In this document: positions 23,190 to 34,715 of the stretch, piece by piece
Layout of the letters: the number at the start of each line of letters is the position of its first letter
Position numbering within the stretch: position 1 is the stretch's first letter
Origin: Apricaphanius iberus
Lineage: Eukaryota > Chordata > Actinopteri > Cyprinodontiformes > Aphaniidae
Direction of reading: 5' to 3'
Length of the DNA stretch: 64,000 nucleotides
Assembly (NCBI GenBank): GCA_028564705.1
Contig: JAPXFQ010002662.1
Location: forward strand, 1,922,001-1,986,000
Notes under the pieces: generated by a model
Told to the model about the DNA's origin: nothing
The model's input: only the letters and a program-made list of their open reading frames with translations
Database searches by the model: none
Translations under genes and position numbers: made by a program

Positions 23190-24480
23190 TAGTCAGGGTC
23201 GTCAAGCAGGGCCTAGTTTTAAAGATAGACAAGTTGTCTGCTTCACAAACCAGCCCTGGGAGCTGGTTCCATAGGAGGGGAGCCTGATAACTGTGACTTT
23301 TAGAAATCCTAGGAACTACCAGTAGACCTGCAGTCTGAGAACGATGGGCTCTGTTAGGAACATATGGAACAATCAGGTCTCTTATGTATGATGGAGTTTG
23401 ATTATTAAGAGCTTTATATGTCAGAAGGAGGATCTTGAATTCTATTCTAGATTTTAATGTGAGCCAGTGAAGAGAAGCTAAAACAGGGGAAATGTGATCT
23501 CTTCTTCTTTTATTCATTAGAACCCTTGCAGCAGCGTTTTGGACTAACTGAAGACTTTTAATTGTATTCTGTGGACTACCTGATAATAAAGAGTTACAGT
23601 AATCCAGCCTTGAAGTAACAAAGGCATGGACTAGTTTTTCAGCATCACTCCTGGACAGGATGGTTCTAATTTTTGCAATATTCCTAAGGTGAAAAAAGGA
23701 GATCCCAGAGACTTCTTTAATGTGAGATCTAAATGACATATCTTGGTCCAAAATAACACCGAGGTTCTTCTTTATTACTGGAGGCTAATTTAATGCCGTC
23801 CGGCTGAAGGGGTTGACTAAGTAGTTTCTTTTTCAGAGCTTCTGGTCCAAAGACGACAACTTCTGTTTAATCAGAATTCAGAAGCAAGAAGTTTAGAGTC
23901 ATCCCAAATTTTTATGTCCTCCAGACATGCCTGTAGTCTACCTAACTGATTGGATTCATCAGGATTTATGGAGAGATATAGCTGTGTATGATCTGCTTAA
24001 CTATGGAAATTTATACCATGCTGCCTAATTATTTTACCAATAAGAAGGATATATATAGTAAAAAGGATTGGCCTAAGCACCGAACCCTGTGGTACTCCGC
24101 AAGTAACCATTGAGGCCGAGGAAGATCTATTGTTTACCTGAACAAATTGAAATCTGTTGGACAAATAAGATTTAAACCGGCCTAGTGCTGTTCCTATTAT
24201 ACCGACACTTTGAAACCTTTCTATGAGAATATTGTGATCAACAGTGTCAAAGGTAGCACTGAGATCTTACTGGACCAGAATGGTCACCAGTCCATTGTCT
24301 GAGGCTATGAGAATATCATTAGTAACGTTCACCAGAGCTGTTTCAGTGCTATGATGAGCACTAAAGCCTGACTGAAACTTCTCAAACAGCTCATTATTGT
24401 TTAAATGCTCACACATCTGATGTGCAACTATTTTCTCAAGAATTTTAGATAATTTTAGACATCGGTCTATAGTTAATTAA
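23190..24480 (-). pseudogene. L2 LINE reverse transcriptase / C-terminal region (decayed)
   Basis: The frame from 23751 downwards contains SFRSHIKEVSGISFFHLRNI, AFVTSRLDYCNSLLSG, QLVQNAAARVL and SYQAPLLWNQLP, the signature C-terminal domain after the polymerase of L2-type LINEs. Upstream, 23760-24450 still encodes RT blocks but with stops. At the polymerase box, where an active element has FHSYADDTQLY, this copy reads a stop for Tyr and His for the second Asp (about 23975-24015), so it cannot be active. Confidence 0.85.
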
Positions 24481-25696
24481 GTCGTTTTGATCAAGAGATG
24501 GTTTCTTAAGTAGAGGTTTAATTACAGCAATCTTAAAGGAATACTTCACCCCTGGAAAGATGAATGTGTATTTAAAGTGGTTCAGATATGTAGTAGAAAT
24601 GTTTTTTGTTTTGTTTTTAATTTGGAGCATTCTAGACGGAGAAAATCCAGAAAATATATTTTTTACTCATGTGGCTGAAATACAACAATTCCCAGAATGC
24701 ACTTGGTTTGCTGCCCTTAGGCCACTCACAAACCACGCCTACCTGTTACAGGTGCTATTTCTGAGGAGGTAATGCACTAAGTAGTTTGCAAACACTAAAA
24801 GACCATTGCACCTGTGCCTAAACCATCAAAGGAGGCTGCCACAACTTCTTTCAAAACTCGATTCTAAAGCCTGCCGCACACGAGAGCCATCTGCTGAGCA
24901 AACGGCCTCGAATGACTGTTAGCTCTGTTAGCTCAGTGTGGCAGGACCAACACTGATAGAAGCTTATCATACATCAAATTCACTCTGCTACTATTCCCTG
25001 AGTTTTCTTACTGTGTCAAATCAGAATCACTACCTGGCTTATTTCCGTTCTTTAGAATTTATTTTGGGATAAAAAAGTGAGCATAATATATATTACACAA
25101 CTTAGACTTTCTCATTAAAATGATGTCAACAAGAGTTGGGTAGTAGCTCTGCATATTACTTTTTTCCTCCAATTGAAATCACTATTTCTCTAAGCAGATA
25201 CATTCTTTAGGTTAATATATACTCCAGTATAGCAACACTAAAGGTTTATAACACACAACACAACAAATGTGATTTATAACTTTTATTTAAAAAGTAAATA
25301 AAATAATATTAATAACACTTTTAAAAGCTCTTCGATAGCGTCAGCAGTTTCCTGATATATCCACAGTATTACCGTCAGGAGCGGGGTATCTTTGTCTGAT
25401 GTCCAAAACAACACAGGTAGGCAAAACTAGACGACAGCCTTTGCCAAGTCTCTTGCAGGACCCACTCAAAGTGACGGTAGGCTGTTAGACGATATTTTCT
25501 ACAAAACCGTAAGCTCAACGTTACCAATGCTAACTATTTCCACCTACAGTATGCTAGAATATATGTTAATGTAACAACAATAGCTCAGCTGACTTCGTGG
25601 GAAGAACGTTATGATAATGCCGGGTGTACAAACTCAGTACATGACTTCTTAGTAACAAAAAGAAAAACAAACAAAATACCAACTTTACATTAAGCC

Positions 25697-25905
25697 GTCC
25701 ATTTGTCCCTGCTGGCTTTGGCTGGCATTTCCAGTTGATCTTTGGGATCCTGAAGTAGGTTTCTAGGACCCCCTATCCATGTGTGGTTCATCCGCAACTG
25801 TTCATCGGTGTACTGCGGCTCGTAAAGGTAGTCACGAGCATCCGATCTCACAACACATCTTCAAAATCCCCTTTTGCCATTTCAACTTCAAAACTACCTT
25901 CCATT
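25697..25905 (-). pseudogene. ORF relic inside the TTAA element
   Basis: Starting with ATG near 25904 the - strand encodes MEGSFEVEMAKGDFEDVL, then a stop. One frame over it continues VRSDARDYLYEPQYTDEQLR and a further 30 open codons. The DYLYEPQYTDEQL stretch resembles the (Y/F)LFEPEYT..EL motif of fish repeat-associated proteins with a P2X7-like zinc-binding C-terminus. The family match is from memory and weak. Confidence 0.35.
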
Positions 25906-26086
25906 GTGATTAGCCTACTATTCAAACTTTCTCCAGCAAGAGCCTGTTAGCTTAGCTTCTACAGAAAGACGGCGGACACGACACCTTTACTTTCTGTGAC
26001 TGAGATCCCTCCCCATATGGCCGTGGTGAAAACATGCGGAACTAGCACTCAATACTGGCTGTAGTTTAATGCCTCTGGCCAAAAAA

Positions 26087-26129
26087 TCCTCCGATGACGC
26101 AAAACGACGATTTTTGCGTCATCGGAGGA
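26087..26129. repeat. Perfect 18-bp hairpin
   Basis: The arm TCCTCCGATGACGCAAAA (26087-26104) is followed by a 7-base loop and its exact reverse complement (26112-26129). It lies near the right end of the TTAA element and may be part of its subterminal structure. Confidence 0.9.
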
Positions 26130-26412
26130 CATTTTTCAAGCCTAAAAATGCACAAATCTCTCCTCTATGGGGGATATGGGAGGGGGGGTACGGTCATTCG
26201 AAAATACTGCTGGTTTTCTACTGATACAAAGCTTAATGCTAAATGCTGAAGTATCCCTTTAAACTCCTGTGGTACATATCCATTTACTGAGGATAGATTC
26301 ATTATATCTAAAATTGGAGCAGCAATCAAAGTGAAAACCTCTTTTAAAAGTTTAGTTGAGACTGGGTCTAACATGCAAGTTGAAGGTTTTGATGAAGCTA
26401 ATCATTTTAGTA

Positions 26413-26510
26413 AGGGATGTCCGATATTATCGGCCTGAAGTCATTATCGGCCGATTTTGGAATTAAAATGTAATATCGGAAATTATCGTTATTGGTTTTA
26501 ATTTTTTTAA
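26413..26510 (+). mobile_element. hAT-type transposon terminus (candidate)
   Basis: The sequence AGGGATGTCCGATATTATCG followed by repeated ATCGGCCGAT-like words is typical of fish hAT ends. It truncates the L2 element on its 5' side. A partner end was not assigned; ATCGG-rich sequence at 32455-32515 and 33474-33490 is a possible but unproven partner. Confidence 0.4.
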
Positions 26511-26636
26511 TAAGATGAGTTTCTCACACCATCCACAGTCCTTACCAGTACGTAGCGGTAATGCTCATAAAAGTTGATTGCCAACCACCATTAAACACAA
26601 GAAGAAGACTGAGACCTTTTTTTTCTGACCGAGGTT

Positions 26637-26890
26637 TTCCTGACAACTGATTACATTTTTTCTGACACAGTTTTTGCTGACACGTGACTACATTTTTTCT
26701 GACACAGTTTTTCCTGACACCCGACTACATTTTTTCTGACCGAGGTTTTCCTGACACCTGACTACATTTTTTCTGACACAGTTTTTGCTGACACATGACT
26801 ACATTTTTTCTGACACAGTTTTTCCTGAGACCTGACTACATTTTTTCTGACCGAGGTTTTCCTGACACCTGACTACATTTTTTCTGACAC
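26637..26890. repeat. Minisatellite, 37-bp unit with a three-unit higher-order period
   Basis: About seven copies of a 37-base unit share CTGACTACATTTTTTCTGA. The variable half alternates CCGAGGTTTTCC, CACAGTTTTTGC and CACAGTTTTTCC, giving a 111-base higher-order repeat of about two and a half copies. No conserved coding function is evident. Confidence 0.85.
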
Positions 26891-26896
26891 AATCGT

Positions 26897-27110
26897 TTGA
26901 AGCAGTTTGATCTGAAGATGAGGGATGTTTTTCTGACGATGAGGCAGTTTTGTCTGAAGATGACGGATGTTTTTCTGAGTATGACACCTGAGTCTGAGGG
27001 TGTCCTAGATGAGGGATGTTTTCTGACCCCGAGGCAGTTTTGTCTGAAGATGACGGATGTTTTTCTGATGCTGAGGCAGTTTTGTCTGAAGACGATGGAT
27101 GTTTTTCTGA
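26897..27110 (+). repeat. Minisatellite, 42-bp unit with an acidic coding frame
   Basis: Four copies of a 42-base (14-codon) unit share GCAGTTTTGTCTGAAGATGA; the first has ATC in place of GTC. In the + frame the unit reads AVLSEDDGCFSDDE. Stops and a TATGACACCTGAGTC spacer that itself recurs interrupt the array. The reading frame suggests origin in a repeated acidic coding segment, but no gene is present. Confidence 0.75.
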
Positions 27111-27378
27111 GACTTACACCTGAGTCCAAGGATGTCCTAAAATGAACACCGTACCCCGGGTGTAACTCCGCTCACGGTTACTTGCTGGATCTTTAAATTG
27201 GGTTGGTCAGGTCCAAGCTCCTTCATCCTTTTGTTTCCTCCAGCGAACATCTCGTGAAAGGATTGTGTCGTAAAGAAACGACCGAATTTCTCTGTAAACC
27301 CGAGTGTCGGTGTTTGAGTGACAAGCGCACTGCCAGTGACTTTGATTGACAACCACCAGAGCTTTCTAAGGAGAGTTA

Positions 27379-30300
27379 GGACACTCCCATAGACTTCTAT
27401 AGAAAGAATGGAATGCGGAAGTCACGTGGTTCATGCAGCTGCGAATAGTTCCAAACAGCATTACTCCCTTCATTGAACGCAGTTCATTTTCGGTGTTTTA
27501 GAGTAATTTTTCCGGTAAATTTATGATATTACAATATTTCCAGCATTGTGAAAAGTTAATTGACTGTTCTGTGCCAAAATAAATCGACGGTGATATTTAA
27601 TCTAGCCAGTTTTAGTTAATTAAGAGTGTTAATGAGCTCACTGTAGTTTAGCTGCAGCTAGCTAAAAGCGAATAAGCAGGAGGGGGCCGGACCAGCTTGA
27701 CAAGCTGGAGACTGTTTTATTTCAGTCTGTCTAATTTAGCTTTTTATGAATATTCAGCACTGTTTAAAATAGGCTATAAATTTAATATAGTTTACTGATT
27801 TTATTTGATTTTTTTATGCATTTGGTGTGTTGCTGGCCGCTGTATCATTGGATTCAAGGACAAATGGATATACTCAGTAAAGAAAAATGTGATAATGAAG
27901 ATAATTATTTTATTTTTTTCACATAAGTCTGATTACAACGACCAGCTGATGCATATATGACATAAACAGGATTAACAAACTATGTTGGTTTCTTATGTCC
28001 TCCAAAAGTAATTAGAGCTGAATAAAGATGTTTGATATTTGAGTGCTTGAGCTTGAACCTTTGCAACGTTGATATGTACTGTAGAACGTTTCATTTGCAC
28101 TTGTTTTATAAAATTATCATTTGCAATCATGTGATTAAGTAGACAGTACAAGAAATTAAGAATTATTCATAACATAACTGTGTTGTGTTTCATCCTTGCT
28201 CAAACTCTAAAAATATGATCAAACTGTTAGCATAAAAATGAAATCCTTAACAATAATGATAATAATATTAATAATAATTGTCTTTTGTAAACTATCTGGA
28301 CATTTACAATTTACGTGGGGGAACAGTAAGGCATGCTGAGACCTGATAGAAAGTGTTTGACTGTCATTGAGGTTATTTCCAGATTATTTCAGCCTGAGAA
28401 CTCATTATCCTCTTTTCCAATGTTTATCTCTGCGTTGTTTCCTGGACTCAGTCTTCAGTGCTGCTTCTGGACCTCTCACTAAGATCAACCAAATTAATAA
28501 TCCTGAATTCCATTCCCATTGCTGGAAACCTTAGTCTCCTCTCCCTGGTCTTGTTCCTCCTGAGATCAGACCTGTCTGCTCTCCATACCAGGCTGAAGGA
28601 CAGCAGTGGGCATGGCTGCACCGGACCAGACCTGCAGCACCAGAGATCCACCACACCAGGCAGCATCCCAGGTTCAGGCTGTGTGAAGACGCCCCAGAAT
28701 GAATCCAACATCTCCCAGCAGGGTTAAAGATACGATCAAAGGGAGCTGCTGTCACTGTTACCTAGGATGAACCGTCATTAAGACTTTAGCACATTTCAAC
28801 ATTGTATACATTTTATCACAAAGTAGAATGGTAGTAAAAGGACTTCTTCACTGAAGCTTGTTTTACATTTTACATGATATTGTATAATAAAATAAAATGT
28901 TTGATAGTTTCTTGTTTTTGCATAATTAGTATACACTTCCTTGCCCCTTAATATGTATTTAAACATACAAACACTGTTTGAAACAGTTTGATTTAATTAT
29001 AGTTTTTAATCAATTAACTGTTTTACAAGTTTCTAGCTAAAAGCACAATCAACTGGGTTACACATAGGTTTTCTCACATAAATGGAAAAACAAAAAATTA
29101 AATGTTGAATCATTAGGTTACCCAGAGAAAAACGGTTGATTCTCATATGAAACATATACACTCATGTTTTCCTCCTTATTTAAAACTTTAAAATAAGTAG
29201 TTGAGATTAGTTCAGCCATTCAGCTAATTTTGCATTGGATATCAGGCAGAGAGGAGACATCTACACATGGGTTGTTTGGGACTATAAGTTTATCCTAGTA
29301 ACAGTAATATAGCATGTTTTCGTAAAGGATGAACATCTGAAGGTAAGCTGGAGCAGACCTAACCACTGGCATATTAATAGGACCAGATATAGCTTCTCCA
29401 TGCTAGCATCTAAATGCCACCAGAAAGCTCTATATTGTGTATTTACTCTACAGTTTGGTTTTAAGTGCATAACATTGCTTGAATTGAGTGCATTGGTAGA
29501 AGATATGTAGTCAAAATGTATTGTGCGATTCCTTTGCAGTCTAATTTCCCACTAATAAACAGTAACGAATTGCCTTTGTCCGCACAAAGAACCATAATTA
29601 TGAAATATATGGTGAGGTAATTGGTGCACATGATATAATTTAGAGAAAATTGCCGGAAAAGTGAGAAAAAAGTAGTTTATAAGCCCTTTACCCAATGGCC
29701 GCTGGCTGCTCTGCTTTGTGACCGCATACCATGGAGGCCGCCATTGCTCCTCCATTGCTGTAGTACGTCCATTTGGCCGCTAGGCCCCCATTGAAAAGCA
29801 TTGGACTTTAGACACATTAAAAACAACTTTAATTCCTGGTGCCCCATTGTTTTAAACTTTCTATGGCTACATATTCTTCCTGAGAAAAACCTGGGCACCA
29901 GGCTGGTTTTCGTAAGATTATTTTTTGAAATATTGCATAATTAAGGAGGGGGCCGAGCCAAGTTTAGCATCAGAGCTAACAGAATGGGCGTGATTACGAC
30001 CGAACTACAAGCCCATACATGCCCCACGAGGGCAGAGTCTACAGTGAAGATCCCGCCCCTATGCCCTTTTTAGGAACATGCTTCGTCAGAGCTGGGGAGG
30101 AGGAGTCTGTGAATCCGCCGTGAATTCCCCCATAAAAGTGTGTCATTCTGGTAAACGGGGAGGAGTGAGGAGGCGCTGTCTATTCTTTTTTACAGTCTAT
30201 GCCTTTACCACTAGAAATCAATGACGGCGCCAGGATGTTTGGAACTATTGAGGGCTCCATTAACTACGTGACCGCGTGTCGGCGAGTTCAAAGATTGTCG

Positions 30301-30405
30301 TAACTCTCTACTCAATAGGCTCTGTCTGTTTGAGACTATTCGCAGCTGCATGAACCACGTGACTTCCGCATTCCATTATTTCTATAGAAGTATATGGGAG
30401 TGTCC
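27379..30405. mobile_element. 3-kb element with 71-bp terminal inverted repeats
   Basis: 27379-27449 and the reverse complement of 30335-30405 are both 71 bases long and differ at only a few positions. They begin GGACACTCCCATA and contain GGAATGCGGAAGTCACGTGG and CATGCAGCTGCGAATAGT. The flanks (TTA left, AAA right) do not form a clean duplication. The interior lacks a recognisable transposase. 28440-28740 is a GC-richer segment open in three frames but with no known domain. The overall form suggests a PIF/Harbinger-like derivative. Confidence 0.6.
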
Positions 30406-32522
30406 AAATTCAGGGTCTGCGTCCTCCTGAGGATCGTTCCTACCCGATTGAAGGAGGACGGGTCCTCCGACGACCGCAAAAGCCGGAAATAAGTGTCTGT
30501 GAATTTGGACAGCCTACACTTCTGTCTGTTCCTGCCCTTACCCTTTTGCCTGTCGCCTAGCAACCGTGACAGCGCTAAGCACATGCAACATAAAATTGAA
30601 TTTGAGAACAAATTTATTCATCTTCTTACTCTTATATCTTTTAAGGACCTAAATTACTTTTCTGCTCATCACCAGAGAATGTTTTGTCTGAGATTAAGAG
30701 ATAATCATATCAAGGTAAGTAATTCTAATATTATAGTAAATTATTAAAGTAAAATGGTTAAGTAAAAAAAGAACTCATATATTTTTTTTAAATACAAAAA
30801 TAAATATATATATAGGTGAAGTTTGGATATTTTCATTTATTCTAAATACAATGCTTTCATCTGTTATAAGCAAAATCATACCTTAACACTTGTTATCCTG
30901 TTCTCTATTTTTCCTTAACCAGACCACTCTTCTACTGCAGGGTTATTTGAAAGGCAATTAAACAATAGGTTTAATATTTAAAACTTGGTGTGTCATGAGT
31001 TTTAAAGTATTTGATGCAGTGTCCCTTGTTTACATATTTATGAACACATTTTATAGATGAGACAGCCGTCCACTGAGCAGCTCTGCAAACTCTGATGGAC
31101 GATGTAGTGGACAGCAAGAGGAGACATCCTGAAGCTCTCTGCAGACCATCCTGATGCTTCACTCCCCAACCAGAGATGACCAGCAAAGGATCCCTGCTGC
31201 AGCACTCCATCCATGTCTCTAGCAACACTGCCAGCGATTGTCGTGTATTTAAAAAAAATAATTAAATGGTTTTCTACCCTGTCACTCAGGTTAATCCTGC
31301 AAGTGCCCATTAAAATGTGCTATGTTCTGTAATTAGTTATATTTTCTTTTTTGTCTAATTTTCATATGTTCTTAAAAGATTTCTACAAATCATTTAACAT
31401 TAATAAGGGTGATTTTGTTGTTCAATGGCACATTAATAAAACAAATATTTAGAAAAATTACAATTAATTACAAAAAGTATTTCTTTCATTCAATTTATTC
31501 AGAACAACTCTTTCTGAAAACAATTACAAAGACCTTTACACCCCCAGGTCTTGGAGTTTCCTAATTGATGGAGGCAATAGGGAGAAGGGCCTCTGTCCGA
31601 ACAACTCATCCATGGGGACAAACCAGAACCAGCTAGCAGGATGCAGACCCTGAATTTATACACACCCTATGGGAGTGTCCGAACTCTCCTAGACGGCACT
31701 GCTCTCTGCGCCCCGAGGAGAATCTTAAGTGACCAATTAGAGACCAGCATGAAGTCACATGATATCCACAAGTTTGGAACATACATACATACTCATTTGG
31801 CCAGCACCCCTTGCTATTAAAAACGTATAAAACAACCCCAAATAAACCCAATATGGAATGGAAAGGCTTAAAAAAAAAACTATTGTAAGAGTGAACGCAG
31901 CACATAATTGGTAATATCTTTTTATTACAAAATTTATATTTACTGTGTGTATTAATTATTTCTGAAATTTTTATCAGGGTGGCGCCCGAGCGCCCCCTAT
32001 TGACAAGGTGCCACTGGAAGAAAGGACCCCTACACACTGAGAACCACCGTGAGCCAGCCAATTCATATTTTACTCTTAGGTTTGGTGGTAAATCTTTGAC
32101 TGCACTATTTTATTTATATATATTTTAGATTTTATTACGGCCATGTGGCAGTGTGCTTTACTTTGTGGTGATTTTTCTTTGATACTTTGAAGTCAAGATT
32201 TTACCAGCTATTTGCACCATTATTCTCGTTACTGTTTGAATTTATTTTATTTTGTATACTTAAAGAAACTTGAGTCTTTTATTTTCTGTTCTCAAACCAT
32301 TTTCATTCAGGTTACTGTTTTGAGTTTGTTTATATTTTGTCTTATATTTGAAGTTCAATAAATATTGAGTTTTATTTACTTAATTTATATTGCACAGAGT
32401 GTGTGTTCAATTGTCTTCATCAATGTGCTACTAAAAAGAATAGATAGCCTTAGTAATCGGCTTCAGATATCAGCCATAGACGACCAGATTTTTTACAAAT
32501 CTGAATCGGCCTTTTATATCCC
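30406..32522. other. Repeat-derived non-coding DNA
   Basis: 30413-30525 contains a GTCCTCC-rich segment bounded by inverted TGTCCAAATTCA / TGAATTTGGACA words. 31669-31690 carries a third copy of the GGGAGTGTCC arm seen at 30396-30405. 31060-31215 is a GC-richer patch with no recognised domain. ATCGGCC-rich sequence at 32455-32515 looks like a hAT end. Confidence 0.35.
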
Positions 32523-33473
32523 CAGGGGTCTCATTTATAAACGTTGCGTACGCACAAAACGGGGCCTGAAACTGGCGTACGCCACTTTCAAAGCAAAAAT
32601 TGGGATTTATAAAAAACAGACTTGACAGGAAAATGTGCGCACCTGTACGCCAACTCTGACCCGTGCGTACGGACATTTTGGAGACAGGGAGGAATCAATG
32701 ACGCAGTTGGTGAGGTGGTGAACTGCAGCCTGACTGCATATTACTCCTCTTACACATATCATTTCACCTCAAACCAAACATTAATGATGGATAATTGTTA
32801 TTATAAACATCCAAGTCAGCAATATATTTGCTGAAAAGACACAGCATATTAGTCTGTCTCCTTAAAATATGCTCCAATGTGGTGTCAGCTCGGGTGTACA
32901 CGGACCCCCTCCAGTAGCAGACCCACTCTGGCGGTGGGAGGCAAGTTTTTTGTTGTTTTTCTTGACTTTAAGGTCCGACCACTTTTTTTTTTCTTTCGGG
33001 TACCGTGATGTCAGTTGCGCTGACAGACTGCACTACAGACGCCACATGCTGCTACTCGCAGTTCTTCCTTTTATTTGTGACACCGTTGCTGTTTCCAGCA
33101 AATAAAATGTCTCTTCTAGCCTCCACTTCACCCACTAGCACTTCAATCAACATCTCCAAAGTTTCTCTTCTTGTTTTTCTTTTGTTGTTGCCGTATTTCC
33201 CTCTTTTTTATATGCATCAATATTCATGTCCTGCTTTGCATTGACCTTTTATAGCCAGATTTGGGCGTGTTCAGGGCGGAATATGAGCCAAATTCACGTG
33301 TGCAAACTTCCAAGAAGACCGTGATTTATAAAGGGAAATTGCTTACAACTGTGCGTACGCATGGTTTTATAAATCAGAAATCTTTTTGGCGTAGCCTACA
33401 CAAACTTTTTGTTTTGGTCGTACGTACACTTTTAGTAGGGATTCTACGCAATGTTTTATAAATGAGACCCCTG
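32523..33473. mobile_element. Non-autonomous DNA transposon with CAGGGGTCTCATTTATAAA ends
   Basis: The left end is CAGGGGTCTCATTTATAAAC (32523-32542); the right end on the - strand is CAGGGGTCTCATTTATAAAA (33454-33473). Subterminal copies of GCGTACGC-type palindromes occur on both sides (for example near 32546, 32575, 32664, 33353 and 33420). The 951-base unit has no transposase. CAGGG ends recall hAT elements, but no 8-base duplication is visible. Confidence 0.75.
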
Positions 33474-33509
33474 ATCGGTTGGCCTCTAGTCCTAGCTATT
33501 TCATGTCAT

Positions 33510-33600
33510 TCAGCTTTCCAGCCTTGTTGTGGAGGTCTACAATTTTGTCTCTAAAACTTTGTCTCTTGCTCTTTGGTCTTCCCCATGGTAGTGTAGTAAT
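33510..33600 (-). pseudogene. Tc1-like transposase scrap
   Basis: The + strand text GAGGTCTACAATTTTGTCTC and CTCTTTGGTCTTCCCCATGG corresponds, on the - strand, to the N-terminal helix-turn-helix end of a Tc1-like transposase. The homologous place in the fuller element lies at 39191-39245. No ends are visible around it. Confidence 0.55.
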
Positions 33601-34648
33601 GTGTAGGCTACTTGTGGGCAGCAATAAAATACAGACATTATTTAAAAATCATACAATGCAATTTCCTGAATTGTTTATTTAAAAGCCATTTCTCACATTG
33701 GAAATGCTCCAATCACGTGAACTTCAGACCTATCCAAAATTTCTAAATGGGAGAACTTTGAAAAATGTAGGAGTTATGTTCCTCACAGAATAAGGCTAAG
33801 GTATAATGAGGCAAATCAAAGAGGAGGGTTATCTAAATACATATTAAAATCAATTTGTAATGTCTATTTTTTCTGTAATGAGAATACAAAAGTATGGAAA
33901 GAAACTGTTCGCAATTCTGTTATATTGTAGCCTATATACTTTTCCAGAATGTGTTGGGACCCTGTTGAAGGAAAAATAAGAGTGGTCCAAAATGTATTTT
34001 AATCAAATTAAACTATTTTAAATGTTTTAAAGTGGAACCCCGCAAAAAATCCTCCTTTAAACCCCCCCATCATCCACCCAGTGTCTGTCTCTAAGACTAG
34101 TGAGGAGGCGGCTGTGGGTCGGGGTTCTCATGCTGGGGAGGTGGTAAGCCAGGAGGGAGGGGAATTTCCTCGGACGGGGCCCTTGTAGTAATATGGGTGC
34201 AGTAAATTGTGCCGATTATGTTTGGGAAACCGGACATTGCTGCAAATTGCATTTAATTTAGGCCTGCTCCCCCACAGTATATGGAAACGTTTTAATGATC
34301 CCATCCAAGGCCGCAGGCATTATTGCGCTCAGGGACGGCAGATGATTCAATTTATTAATTGGCACACAGTCCCGGCCCTTTTATCTGAGTTGAAGGTTTT
34401 GAGATAAATATTATGTATCTATTTTAATATTAAACTCCACACAGAAAGGCCCTTTCGCCAACCCCCACCCATGGAAGAACAGACACCCCCTCATTTTTAG
34501 TCATAGGATAAATAACTATACTTTGATCAAAAATTATGCTGTTAAAACTAGTTACTATAGTAAAAGAAAATACAATGCTATTTTATAATGTAAACCTACC
34601 CTCAGATTTCACTACCCCAACCCTTGGTCATAGGTTTTTTTCCCCCTG
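33601..34648. other. Unassigned intergenic DNA
   Basis: No exon or RNA gene is supported. 34060-34200 is a GC-richer patch without recognisable coding similarity. Confidence 0.3.
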
Positions 34649-34715
34649 TAACGGTGCTTACACACCAAACGTGATAGACGCAACCAAAAAGTGTGACGTG
34701 CCCCCAGCTGGTCGC

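Larger units (their letters stand above)
24537..26258. mobile_element. TTAA-target DNA transposon nested in the L2 reading frame
   Basis: TTAA lies on both sides (24533-24536, 26259-26262). Ends read inward as AGGAATACTTCACCCC and, from the right on the - strand, AGGGATACTTCAGC. Removing the 1722 bases rejoins the L2 coding sequence. Many abundant fish elements start with a similar A(A)AGGRATA.TTCAC word at TTAA; piggyBac and Kolobok superfamilies both use TTAA targets. No full transposase is present. Internal features are a - strand ORF relic (25697-25905) and a long perfect hairpin (26087-26129). Confidence 0.8.
22163..26410 (-). mobile_element. L2-type LINE, 5' truncated, carrying two nested transposons
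   Basis: The element runs right to left. Its start in the window is the RT-proximal linker (MLDPVSTKLLKEVFTLI, VNGYVPQEF) at 26374-26263. It resumes after an insertion with FKIAVIKPLLKKPSLDQNDL and NYRP (about 24535-24450). The RT and C-terminal region follow, and then the 3' tail with TTTCTTCCTGTTAAAAGGGAG and a short TCAATTCAG-type repeat near 22163-22190. Insertions at 24537-26258 and 22249-22917 split it. Everything upstream of the linker (endonuclease) is absent. Confidence 0.85.

Noticed and set aside
26637..27110. CRISPR-like array
   Set aside because: The units are contiguous without unique spacers and lie in a vertebrate genome; these are minisatellites.
28448..28755. Short gene suggested by overlapping open frames on both strands
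   Set aside because: It lies inside an inverted-repeat element, has no motif, and openness in several frames reflects composition.
31633..32061. 142-codon open frame on the - strand
   Set aside because: Low coding character, no motif, and it spans repeat-derived sequence with the third GGGAGTGTCC arm.
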